The notes below the pieces were generated by a model. The model worked only from the letters and a program-made list of their open reading frames with translations, ran no database searches and was not told the DNA's origin. Made by a program: the position numbers and the translations under genes. Shown piece by piece: positions 55,091 to 62,389 of a stretch of 64,000 bases of DNA. The stretch comes from SXTU01 sp964496695. Lineage in GTDB: Bacteria; Verrucomicrobiota; Verrucomicrobiia; Limisphaerales; SXTU01. The stretch lies in assembly GCA_964496695.1 (NCBI GenBank), contig CAZCBE010000013.1:19170-83169 (forward strand), in the 5' to 3' direction. Positions within the stretch are counted from its first letter, which is position 1, and each line of letters begins with the position of its first letter.

Positions 55091-56260
55091 TCAACGGGAC
55101 CAAGCAGGCTGGGAGCAGTTTCCCAAATTCAGCGCCACATCCTTCACGCGCTTGGTAGGCACGTCAAGCAGAGACAGGGACATCGGGCCCCCGCGACCGC
55201 GTTTGCTGAACATGATCGTGCGCGAATTCGGCGCCCAGGTCGGGTCCTGGCCGGAAACAAGCGACTGCACTTCGCCGCCCCCGGCGGGCACGGTGCAGAT
55301 CTCGAACTCGCCACGCTGGGTGGTGAAGGTGATGGTCTTGCCATCCGGCGACCAGTCCGGCTCGGTGGCGTTGAAGACGCCGGTGGTGCGGATGCGCTGC
55401 GGGGTGCCGCCCTGCGCGGAGATGCGGTAGAGCTGGGCCGGGCCGTCATCGCTGGACACATAGCAGATCGTCTGGCCGTCCGGCGACCAGCACGGGGAGG
55501 AGACGCCCTCGCGCGCATTGGTGAGCTGCTGCAGGCCGCGCCCCTGGATGTCCGCCACGTAGAGGTCCGGCTTGCCGCCCTTGCTGAGCACCATGGCCAC
55601 CAGCCGGCCGCCGGGCGCGACCGACGGGGACAGGTTGGACCCGCCATAGCGCGCGACGATGTGCCGCTCACCGGTGACCAGGTTGTGCGAGAAGACGTCG
55701 GGGTTGTTGAGCTTGTAGGAGGTGTAGGCGAGCCACTGGCTGCCCGGCCCCCACGAGGGCGAGGCGACAATCGCGCCATCGCGCGTGACCGCGAAGGCGT
55801 TGTGTCCGTCGTAGTCCGCAATAAAGACTTCGCCCGCCCCGCTGGGGGACTTGGCCTTGAAGGTCACCCGCGTCTGCGCGATGCCGCGCTTCTGGGTCAG
55901 CGCGAAGATCACATCGTCCGCGAAGGCGTGCGCGAGCTGGCGCTGGTCCGCGCCGGTGTAGGCCTTGGAGAGCAGGTAATTCTTGGCGCGGTCGGAGACA
56001 AAACCTTCGAGGCGCGCGCCATTGGTGCCATGCACCAGCACCGCCGCCTGGTCCGCACTGACCACGGCGCAGCCGGCAACTTCGAGGTCGAAGCGCAACG
56101 TGCTGGCCACTTCACCGGTGAAGCCGCTGAGGGAGATGGGCAGTAGTTTCGATGGATCGTATTTGCCTTGGACAACGAAGGGAGCGGCGGTCTGCGCAAC
56201 GCCCGGGGTGACGGCAGCAGCGGCAAGGGCGAGGGCAAACTGGCGGCGGTTCAAATTCAT
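55091..56260 (-). CDS. tolB: TolB, with twin-arginine-like leader
   Basis: A 389-residue TolB. The N-terminal domain (about 25-165) is followed by a six-bladed WD40-like propeller seen in repeats such as SPSVAPGGRLVAMVLSKGGK, SPCWSPDGQTICYVSSDDGP, EPDWSPDGKTITFTTQRGEF and DPTWAPNSRTIMFSKRGRGG. TolB is the periplasmic link between Pal and the TolA arm. The leader MNLNRRQFALALAAAAVTPG has a twin-arginine pattern, unlike the Sec leader of model TolB proteins. Its start overlaps the tolA/tonB stop by 4 bp (ATGA). Confidence 0.93.
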   Translation of the reverse strand: MNLNRRQFALALAAAAVTPGVAQTAAPFVVQGKYDPSKLLPISLSGFTGEVASTLRFDLEVAGCAVVSADQAAVLVHGTNGARLEGFVSDRAKNYLLSKAYTGADQRQLAHAFADDVIFALTQKRGIAQTRVTFKAKSPSGAGEVFIADYDGHNAFAVTRDGAIVASPSWGPGSQWLAYTSYKLNNPDVFSHNLVTGERHIVARYGGSNLSPSVAPGGRLVAMVLSKGGKPDLYVADIQGRGLQQLTNAREGVSSPCWSPDGQTICYVSSDDGPAQLYRISAQGGTPQRIRTTGVFNATEPDWSPDGKTITFTTQRGEFEICTVPAGGGEVQSLVSGQDPTWAPNSRTIMFSKRGRGGPMSLSLLDVPTKRVKDVALNLGNCSQPAWSR

Positions 56261-57399
56261 CCGGTGGTGCGTTTGGCTTTGAGGTTGAAATCAATGTTAA
56301 AGGTCCGCTGCGATTCCCGGAAACTCGCCGGGAACGGCTCGAACTGCAGGACCTTTTGAAGCGTTTCCCGCACCGACTTGTCAACTGAACTGTTGCCGCA
56401 GGGCTTGATTACCTGACAATCCAGCACGCGTCCGTTCCGCGCCACCGTGACCGTGACGCCCACGACGGAAACGGACTCGTTGAGATTCGGCGGCACCAGC
56501 CAGGCCTGCTCGTAGATGCGGACCATCATCTGGCCGTAGTCGAGGAAGGCGGCGGCATTCGGCCCGCCTCCGGCATCAATGTTGATGTCCACCGGGGAGG
56601 ACAGCCCGCCCTGGACCCCGCCCAGGATGGATTTGATGCGGGCCGCGTGCTGGAGATGGGCCTGCTGGGCGGCCTTGGCGGCGGCCATGGCCTGGGCGCG
56701 GTCCTCGGCCTCAGCCTGCTGCTTCGCCTTCGCCTCTGCCTCCGACTTGCGGGAGACGAGGTTCTTGGTGTCCGCGATCTTGATCGTGGATTTGGCCGGG
56801 GTGGCGGGTGGGGCAGGCGCGGCTTTGGCGGTCTTGGCAGCCTTGTCCGAGTGCACCGGCACCTCGTGTTCCGGCTCTTTCGCCTTCTTCGCGTCCTTCT
56901 TGGGCGGGGCTTCCTTGCCCTTCGCCGAGATGGCGAGCGGACGCGTTTCCGTCTTGGTGGTCTTGGGCGCGGGCTCCTTGACCGTTTCCTTGACGATCTC
57001 CTTCTTCGGCAAATCCTTCGGCGCCTTCGGGATCGGTGGCGGAGTTTTCACGACCGCCTTGGGCGGCTCAACCGGCTTGGGCGGCGGCGGGGGTTCCACC
57101 GCACGCACCGGCTCGGCGGGCTTCGCGACCGGGACCGGGGCCACGACCGCTGGCGCAGCCGGGGCAACCGGAGCGACCGGCGTGACCACCGGCGCGGTCG
57201 GGGCCGGAGCGGGTGCGGGTGGGCGTTCTGCTTCCTGGAGCAGCTTATCCAGCACCTGACTCGAAATCACGGTGACCGCCGGCGAGTTGAGTTGCGGCTT
57301 CTCCGGCAGGAAGGCCGGCGCAATGCAGACAATCACGATCAGCAGCGCGTGCATCGCTGCCGAGGCGAGAAAGCATTTCGTCTGGAACCGGCTGTTCAC
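56257..57399 (-). CDS. TolA/TonB-type energy-transducing protein
   Basis: A 380-residue protein with an N-terminal membrane anchor (CFLASAAMHALLIVIVCIA), a long Pro/Ala/Val then Lys/Ala-rich span (about 60-260, partly coiled-coil), and a C-terminal TonB/TolA-like domain (VVGVTVTVARNGRVLDCQVI; VRETLQKVLQFEPFPASFRE). It would carry force from the TolQ-TolR motor to TolB and Pal; by position it is the TolA of this system. The low-complexity middle makes homology searches unreliable. tolR lies upstream, separated by a 447-bp palindrome-filled gap. Confidence 0.87.
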   Translation of the reverse strand: MNSRFQTKCFLASAAMHALLIVIVCIAPAFLPEKPQLNSPAVTVISSQVLDKLLQEAERPPAPAPAPTAPVVTPVAPVAPAAPAVVAPVPVAKPAEPVRAVEPPPPPKPVEPPKAVVKTPPPIPKAPKDLPKKEIVKETVKEPAPKTTKTETRPLAISAKGKEAPPKKDAKKAKEPEHEVPVHSDKAAKTAKAAPAPPATPAKSTIKIADTKNLVSRKSEAEAKAKQQAEAEDRAQAMAAAKAAQQAHLQHAARIKSILGGVQGGLSSPVDINIDAGGGPNAAAFLDYGQMMVRIYEQAWLVPPNLNESVSVVGVTVTVARNGRVLDCQVIKPCGNSSVDKSVRETLQKVLQFEPFPASFRESQRTFNIDFNLKAKRTTG

Positions 57400-57520
57400 T
57401 CGGTCAATGGATAAGGATTCGCCAAGTCAAAGTCACCCGCAACCACGGATTCGACGGGGGCGTGAAAAAAATGCTCCCGCTCTTTTGCGGACAGCGAACG
57501 GCATCGTCACCAAGATTTCC

Positions 57521-57842
57521 GCCCGCGAATCACGCGAATGAACGCGAATAACACCGACTGCGGGGATAGTTTGCCAACACGCGGGCTGCAGAACTTCGCG
57601 GCCGCTCTCCCTCACCCCTGCCCTCTCCCGCGGGGAGAGGGAGAATCTTCGGCCGCCGTCATCCAAGTGCGGCACGCCCGCCAACCGCGACGGGCTTGGT
57701 GGCTCCCTCTCCCAGCGGGAGAGGGCTGGGGTGAGGGAGAGCGCGCACTGTGGCCCATAGCGGGATTCGACCAGAGCATTTCAGGATTGGTATAACACCG
57801 GCCCGGAGATTTCATTCGCGTTCATTCGCGTGATTCGCGGGC
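57521..57842. repeat. Nested long palindrome between tolR and tolA
   Basis: Outer arms 57521-57549 and 57814-57842 are perfectly complementary over 29 bp (GCCCGCGAATCACGCGAATG and AACGCGAAT). Inner arms 57604-57631 and 57715-57742 pair over 28 bp with one mismatch (GCTCTCCCTCACCCCTGCCC type). Each inner arm also forms a CCCTCTCCC/GGGAGAGGG stem of its own. The outer right arm ends 4 bp from the tolR stop. The rest of 57400-57846 holds no gene. Confidence 0.93.
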
Positions 57843-57846
57843 AACA

Positions 57847-58266
57847 TCACTGCCGCGGCTCGGTGCTGAAGCTCACCTGCGTCATGCCGCGCCGGGTGCA
57901 GCGGTCCAGCAGTTGCATCGCGTAGTCGAGCTTCCCGTCCTTGTCCCCGCGCACGCGGATGATGAGGTTGGGGTTCGCCTGAAAGTCGGCGGTGAGCTGG
58001 GCCTCGATTTGATCGAGCGTGAGCGGACGCTTCTGGAGGCGGAAATTACCGGCCCGGTCAATCTCCACGGTGCGGATGTCCTCGGCCTTGGGTGGGCGCT
58101 GGTCCGGGCGGTTCGTGCCCACCGGCAGGTTCATGGTCAGCGAGCCTTCGAGCATCGGCGTGGTGATGACGAAGATGATGAGCAGCACGAACGCGAGGTC
58201 GAGCAGCGGCGTGATGTTGATCTCGCTCAACGTCACGAGGGAATTGCGCTGGGAGAAACGTCTCAT
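57847..58266 (-). CDS. tolR: ExbD/TolR family motor protein
   Basis: A 139-residue ExbD/TolR: short cytosolic head, one membrane helix with the functional aspartate (INITPLLDLAFVLLIIFVIT), and a periplasmic domain (TVEIDRAGNFRLQKRPLTLD; IIRVRGDKDGKLDYAMQLLD). With TolQ it uses the proton gradient to energise TolA/TonB. It is separated from tolQ by two small zinc-ribbon genes and lies 6 bp after the second of them. Confidence 0.94.
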   Translation of the reverse strand: MRRFSQRNSLVTLSEINITPLLDLAFVLLIIFVITTPMLEGSLTMNLPVGTNRPDQRPPKAEDIRTVEIDRAGNFRLQKRPLTLDQIEAQLTADFQANPNLIIRVRGDKDGKLDYAMQLLDRCTRRGMTQVSFSTEPRQ

Positions 58267-58272
58267 GGCGGC

Positions 58273-58653
58273 TCAGAAAGGAACGGCGACGTTCCGCTCG
58301 GGTGTCGGCGCCTCGGGGACGCTGCGCACCGTGATCCAGATGGCAAAGGCCAGCAGGATCAAAAAGAGAAAGCCGAGGACCAGCCGCTTCTGCTTCCGGT
58401 TGCGGAGGCCCCGGCCCAGGCGCGGCAGATTAATCGGGCGGGCGCGCAGCCGCTTGCGGCACTTCGCGCAGCGGCTCGTGGTGCGGATGTTCTTGTGGCT
58501 GCACTTGGTGCATTTGATCCACAGGTGCGAACCGCACTTCGTGCAGGTGACGGCGTCGCGCTCGTTATACTTGCCGCACTCCGCACAGTGAATCGGGGCG
58601 TCGGTCTGGGCGCTGGGCGCGGACGGGGTGGGTTCACCGGTGCTCACGCACAT
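58273..58653 (-). CDS. Membrane-anchored multi zinc-ribbon protein in the tol cluster
   Basis: A 126-residue protein with four CxxC pairs in the first 65 residues (CAECGKYN; CTKCGSHLW; CTKCSHKN; CAKCRKRL), which would form two double-cysteine zinc ribbons, then a basic patch (RGLRNRKQKR) and one membrane helix (LVLGFLFLILLAFAIWITV). The start at 58653 is chosen; the upstream extension is proline-rich. It is a paralogue of the next gene upstream. Function unknown. Its position between tolQ and tolR suggests a role with the Tol motor. Confidence 0.75.
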   Translation of the reverse strand: MCVSTGEPTPSAPSAQTDAPIHCAECGKYNERDAVTCTKCGSHLWIKCTKCSHKNIRTTSRCAKCRKRLRARPINLPRLGRGLRNRKQKRLVLGFLFLILLAFAIWITVRSVPEAPTPERNVAVPF

Positions 58654-58725
58654 CCTTTGCCCAGGCGGGTTCCCCGGGCCGGCTTTCAGCCATCGCAACC
58701 GGCTGGTTGGTGGGGAGCAAGCGGC

Positions 58726-58980
58726 TCATCGGGATACTTTGCGCGCAATTCTTTTCACAACCTGCTTGACGGTCTCGAACATCCCTTCCGGCAGTTCGGC
58801 CATGCAACGGGCGCAGCGCGAGTGCGTCCGCGGGGAACGCTTGCCGCAGCCCCGGCACTTCCGCCAGAGCAGCGCGTTGCACCGTTTGCAGCGCTCGGCC
58901 TCGAGGTCATTATGCAGCATGCACTTGGAACAATGCAGGGGTGCCGGACCGGGCACGGGCGGTTTATGTTTGGCGGACAT
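58726..58980 (-). CDS. Small soluble zinc-ribbon protein in the tol cluster
   Basis: An 84-residue basic protein with four CxxC pairs (CSKCMLHN; CKRCNALLW; CRGCGKRS; CARCMAEL) and a C-terminal basic amphipathic helix (MFETVKQVVKRIARKVSR) instead of a membrane helix. It is 4 bp after tolQ and clearly paralogous to 58273-58653 (same spacing of cysteines, shared ALLW/SHLW and HSRCARC/TSRCAKC). Role unknown. Confidence 0.78.
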   Translation of the reverse strand: MSAKHKPPVPGPAPLHCSKCMLHNDLEAERCKRCNALLWRKCRGCGKRSPRTHSRCARCMAELPEGMFETVKQVVKRIARKVSR

Positions 58981-58984
58981 TATT

Positions 58985-59701
58985 TTATTCGTCCTTCAAG
59001 AATTCCGTCTCCAGCTTCGACGCCAGCTCTTGCGCGAAGTTGTCCAGTTCGACCGTCCGGACCCGGAGATTGTGAACGAGCCAGTTGTAACCAAACATCG
59101 AGGGAATGGCAACCAAGAGTCCTGCGACCGTGGTGACCAGCGCGGCGGCCACGCCCGGAGCCATGGCCGCGAGGTCCGCCTTCTGGGCCTGCGCCACGCC
59201 GGCAAAGGTGTCCATCACGCCCCAGACCGTGCCCAGCAGGCCCAGGAACGGCGCGCCGCTGACGGCCAGCGCCAGCAGGATGATGCCGGACTCCAGCGCG
59301 AGCGACTCCCGCGCGACCGCGCCCTCGAGCGTGCGCTTGATGTGCTCCATGGCCTTGAGAGAGACGTGCTGCTTGCGCGAACCATCGGGCTGCTTGAGCC
59401 GCGCCTCGGTCTCCACGCAGCCCTCCTGATACACGGTGAAGAGCGGGCAGCCCTCCACCTGCACGCGGCGGTCATGGATGTCCAGCACGGTCTTCTGCGC
59501 CCGGAACTCGGCCATGAAGAGGTCGTTGAGCCGACGCGCGCGGCGCATCTGCAGGCTCTTTGAAACCATCACGGACCACGCGAACATCGAGAAGATCACC
59601 AGGCAGACGATGATGACCTTCGCCTCCAGGGTGGAAGTCACCCATATGTAGGAAAGCTGGGAATTCGTCCCCGCAGCGAACAGGCAAAGCGGCACGTTCA
59701 T
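58985..59701 (-). CDS. tolQ: MotA/TolQ/ExbB proton channel family protein
   Basis: A 238-residue TolQ/ExbB-type protein with three membrane helices: EAKVIIVCLVIFSMFAWSVM near the start, then LESGIILLALAVSGAPFLGL and PGVAAALVTTVAGLLVAIPS. The segment GLLGTVWGVMDTFAG is the family signature. It forms the pentameric ring of the motor with TolR. First gene of the tol cluster on the minus strand; the small gap of 4 bp to the zinc-ribbon gene implies one transcript. Confidence 0.94.
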   Translation of the reverse strand: MNVPLCLFAAGTNSQLSYIWVTSTLEAKVIIVCLVIFSMFAWSVMVSKSLQMRRARRLNDLFMAEFRAQKTVLDIHDRRVQVEGCPLFTVYQEGCVETEARLKQPDGSRKQHVSLKAMEHIKRTLEGAVARESLALESGIILLALAVSGAPFLGLLGTVWGVMDTFAGVAQAQKADLAAMAPGVAAALVTTVAGLLVAIPSMFGYNWLVHNLRVRTVELDNFAQELASKLETEFLKDE

Positions 59702-59928
59702 GGAAGCTATATCAACCCGGAGCCATACGGTCTGACGTGTTTAACTCCCGCCGCCAGCGCGGTCAAAGCAAACGTGTCACCCGCGTGACATCAGACGCAA
59801 GATTTACCCGCATGCTCCCGGACTTCGCGTTGGCGAGGAGCGCGGCCTTCAGGCCGCAGAAACGTGGAGTGGTCGGTGGTGATCCGTGCATGCGCATCTG
59901 CCTGCAGCGTAAACCGCGCTCCCATAGC

Positions 59929-60117
59929 CTAACCGCCCCGGGACATCGCCAGTCCCACAATGATCAAGGCTCCCAGCCCCACGCTCACCCAGACGAAAAA
60001 CTTCGGATGCCGGCCCAGAAACCGGTCCAGCGCCCCGTCCAGCCGTCCCCCGCCTCCACCGGAGCCAGAACCCCCGGCCGGACGGCGCCTCATGTAGTCG
60101 CGATCCTGAATTCCCAT
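59929..60117 (-). CDS. Small single-helix membrane protein
   Basis: A 62-residue protein opening MGIQDRDYMRRRPAGG, then a glycine-rich stretch, and one membrane helix (FFVWVSVGLGALIIVGLAMS). The opening IQDRDYxR is found in many small bacterial membrane proteins, some next to rhomboid proteases, so it is likely real. The gene lies 33 bp upstream of the Gfo/Idh/MocA stop region and points the same way as the tol genes. No function known. Confidence 0.65.
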   Translation of the reverse strand: MGIQDRDYMRRRPAGGSGSGGGGGRLDGALDRFLGRHPKFFVWVSVGLGALIIVGLAMSRGG

Positions 60118-60150
60118 GCCGGGGAGCGATACCGGCCCGGGGCCGCGCTG

Positions 60151-61446
60151 TCAAACCTTCGGCTCGAAGCCCGGGCGATACTCGCGCTTCCAGAGTTTCT
60201 GCGCCTCGGGGTTGCCGAGGATGCGGCCAGTCTTCGGGTCAATGTTCAGCACAGAACTCGTCCGGTAGGCGATGTTGGCGAGATGACACATGAGCGCGCT
60301 CTTCTGGCCCTCGCTGATGGGCGAGTTGAGCGGCTTGTTCTCGCGGATGGCGTCGGAGAAGTTCGCGAAGTGCGGCACGTCGCCTCCGCCGGGTCCGCCG
60401 GTCTTGGTGGCCACTTCCTTGCCGGCGTTGTCGTAGATCGTGTAGTCGTTGCCGCCGGTCATGGTCATCATGCCCTTGTCCCCGTAGAAGGCGACAAACG
60501 GGTTCTTTTCGCCCTTGCGCGGGTTGCAGGAGCTGTCATCCCATGACGCGCCGCAGTGGCCGAAGTCATAGACCGCGCTGCCGGTGTCCGGCGTCTCCTG
60601 GTCGTCCTCGTGGTGATAACGCGCGCCCAGGAACGTGACCTTCGTCGGGTAATCCACGCCCAGGCCCCAGCGGGAGACGTCCAACGCGTGGACGCCGTTG
60701 TTGGCCATCTCGCCGCCGCCGTAATGCCAGTGCCAGTGCCAGTTGTAGGGATGCAGGTTGTCCTTGTAGGGCCGCTCCGGCGTGGGCCCCTGCCACATCC
60801 CCCAGTCGAGCGTGGCCGGCGGGTTCCCCGGCTGGCCCTTCTTGATGGTGGGCCGCGCCCCGTTGTAATAGCAGCGGGAGAAGAGCACCTTGCCGATCAC
60901 GCCTTCGCGCAGCTTCTGGATGGCCTCCACGACGTTCGAGTAGCTGCGGCGCTGGTTGCCCATCTGGCACTTTTTCTTGTATTTCGCCGCCGCCGCGACG
61001 ATGGCCTCGGCCTCCCACGGGTTGTGGCTGCCGGGCTTCTCGACATAGACGTGCTTGCCCGCCTGCATGGCCAGGATGGCCGCCGGTGTGTGCCAAAAAT
61101 TTGGCGCGGCGATGGAGACGGCGTCCACGTTCTTGTCGTCCAGAATGCGGCGGAAATCCCCGACGCCCTTGGGCTTGCGATCCGGCTGTTTGGTCTCGGC
61201 GGTCTTCAAGCCGTTCGCCAGCCGCGCCGAGTCCACATCGCACACATAGGCCACCTCGACGTTGTTCACGCCCAGGTGCCCGGCCACATGCGCCATGCCG
61301 CGCGAAAGCCCCATGACACCGACGATCACCCGGTTGCCGGGGCTCTCCGCCGGCAGCACGGCAGGGGGCTGCCCCAAGGCAAGCACCGCGCCCAGCGCAC
61401 CGGTGGACTGGACAAAACGACGACGGGAAACAGGCGAAGAGTTCAT
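60151..61446 (-). CDS. Gfo/Idh/MocA family oxidoreductase with Tat leader
   Basis: A 431-residue secreted dehydrogenase-like protein. The leader SRRRFVQSTGALGAVLALG carries a twin-arginine motif. The Rossmann domain follows (NRVIVGVMGLSRGMAHVAGH; DAVSIAAPNFWHTPAAILAM; HVYVEKPGSHNPWEAEAIVA), with EKPGSHNP as the family's E-K-P motif, then the C-terminal substrate domain (LNPYNWHWHWHYGGGEMANN-like; NNGVHALDVSRWGLGV). These proteins are numerous in Verrucomicrobia and Planctomycetes and act on sugars with NAD(P). The precise substrate is unknown. Confidence 0.92.
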   Translation of the reverse strand: MNSSPVSRRRFVQSTGALGAVLALGQPPAVLPAESPGNRVIVGVMGLSRGMAHVAGHLGVNNVEVAYVCDVDSARLANGLKTAETKQPDRKPKGVGDFRRILDDKNVDAVSIAAPNFWHTPAAILAMQAGKHVYVEKPGSHNPWEAEAIVAAAAKYKKKCQMGNQRRSYSNVVEAIQKLREGVIGKVLFSRCYYNGARPTIKKGQPGNPPATLDWGMWQGPTPERPYKDNLHPYNWHWHWHYGGGEMANNGVHALDVSRWGLGVDYPTKVTFLGARYHHEDDQETPDTGSAVYDFGHCGASWDDSSCNPRKGEKNPFVAFYGDKGMMTMTGGNDYTIYDNAGKEVATKTGGPGGGDVPHFANFSDAIRENKPLNSPISEGQKSALMCHLANIAYRTSSVLNIDPKTGRILGNPEAQKLWKREYRPGFEPKV

Positions 61447-61504
61447 GTGTGGAAACTTCGATGCAGGAGCGGCCAGTTGAATTCAGCGGAGCTTACGCAG
61501 CAGC

Positions 61505-61590
61505 ATGGTGCGTGGTCCGTGGTGCGTGAAAAGCAAGCTGGCGCGTCCGAACGTGATCGGGTTCACGCACCACGCACCACGCACCACGCT
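61505..61590. repeat. Palindrome of GGTGCGTG words, 3' of sodC
   Basis: Left arm 61505-61530 (ATGGTGCGTGGTCCGTGGTG and CGTGAA) and right arm 61562-61590 (TTCACGCACCACGCACCACG and CACCACGCT) are complementary. The element ends 7 bp from the sodC stop and is a second copy of the family at 7940-8010, with a related GGCGCG-rich centre. Confidence 0.88.
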
Positions 61591-61597
61591 TCGCCCC

Positions 61598-62191
61598 CTA
61601 CTGCTTCGGGTTCGCGACGCCGATCGCCCCGAAACCGATGCGCGGGCCGGCGTTGCCGACCGGCTGGCCGCCGTCGTCGGGCTTCGCGTGGATGACCAGG
61701 CCACGGCCAATGATCGGGTTTTTGGGCCCGAGCATGGAGATGTTCTTGAACTCAGCGCGATAGACGGTCTTGCCCTCGGCGTCGGCCTGAAGGTTGCCCA
61801 GGTCGCCGGCGTGGCGGGCGTCCGTGCCGGGCAGGCCATGGGGCTTCTCCTCGGGATTGTAGTGGCCGCCGGCCTTGGTGCCGTCGGTTGAGGTGGAATC
61901 CCCGAACTCGTGGATGTGCATCGCGTGCTGCTGGTTGGGCGTCAGGCCCGAGATCTCACCATAGATATACACGATGCCGTCCACTTCGGTGAAGCGCACC
62001 ACCCCCGCGCACTTGTTGCCGGCGGTGGGCTGGACCACGGCGAGGAGCTGCTTGACGGCCGGACCCGCAGGGGCCGCCGCGCCGTGCTTGTGGTCATGAG
62101 CATCACAGCAGGACTTGCTGGCGCAGCCCGCGGAGAAGACGGCGTAAGCCCCGGCGAGCAGACCGGCGGCGAGGGAGAGAGGCTTGTTCAT
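61598..62191 (-). CDS. sodC: Cu/Zn superoxide dismutase lipoprotein
   Basis: A 197-residue Cu/Zn SOD. The leader ends in a lipobox (YAVFSAGC, Cys23) and is followed by CCDAHDHKHG, a His/Cys-rich N-terminus that may bind metal. The SOD domain has GLTPNQQHAMHIHEFGD (copper ligands), HYNPEEKPHGLPGTDARHAG (zinc loop), then NPIIGRGLVIHAKPDDGG with the last copper histidine. The disulfide pair of classic SODs is only partly evident. It protects the periplasm from superoxide. The gene stands alone, with a palindrome directly 3' of it. Confidence 0.92.
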   Translation of the reverse strand: MNKPLSLAAGLLAGAYAVFSAGCASKSCCDAHDHKHGAAAPAGPAVKQLLAVVQPTAGNKCAGVVRFTEVDGIVYIYGEISGLTPNQQHAMHIHEFGDSTSTDGTKAGGHYNPEEKPHGLPGTDARHAGDLGNLQADAEGKTVYRAEFKNISMLGPKNPIIGRGLVIHAKPDDGGQPVGNAGPRIGFGAIGVANPKQ

Positions 62192-62389
62192 GGAGACGAT
62201 AGGGATTCAGCAGTGATGTTAGGTTCGCGTGAAAACGTAGCGATACTGACGCCCGTTAACAAGGGGGGATTCGGCAAACTCGGGTTTCACCCCTGTCTGG
62301 CCCTGTTCCTTAACTTGACGGTAGGAGGCAATGGGTCTAAGACGGAACAGCCGTTTGGCCCTGTCGCCGTCCATTCAAATCACCCAGCA

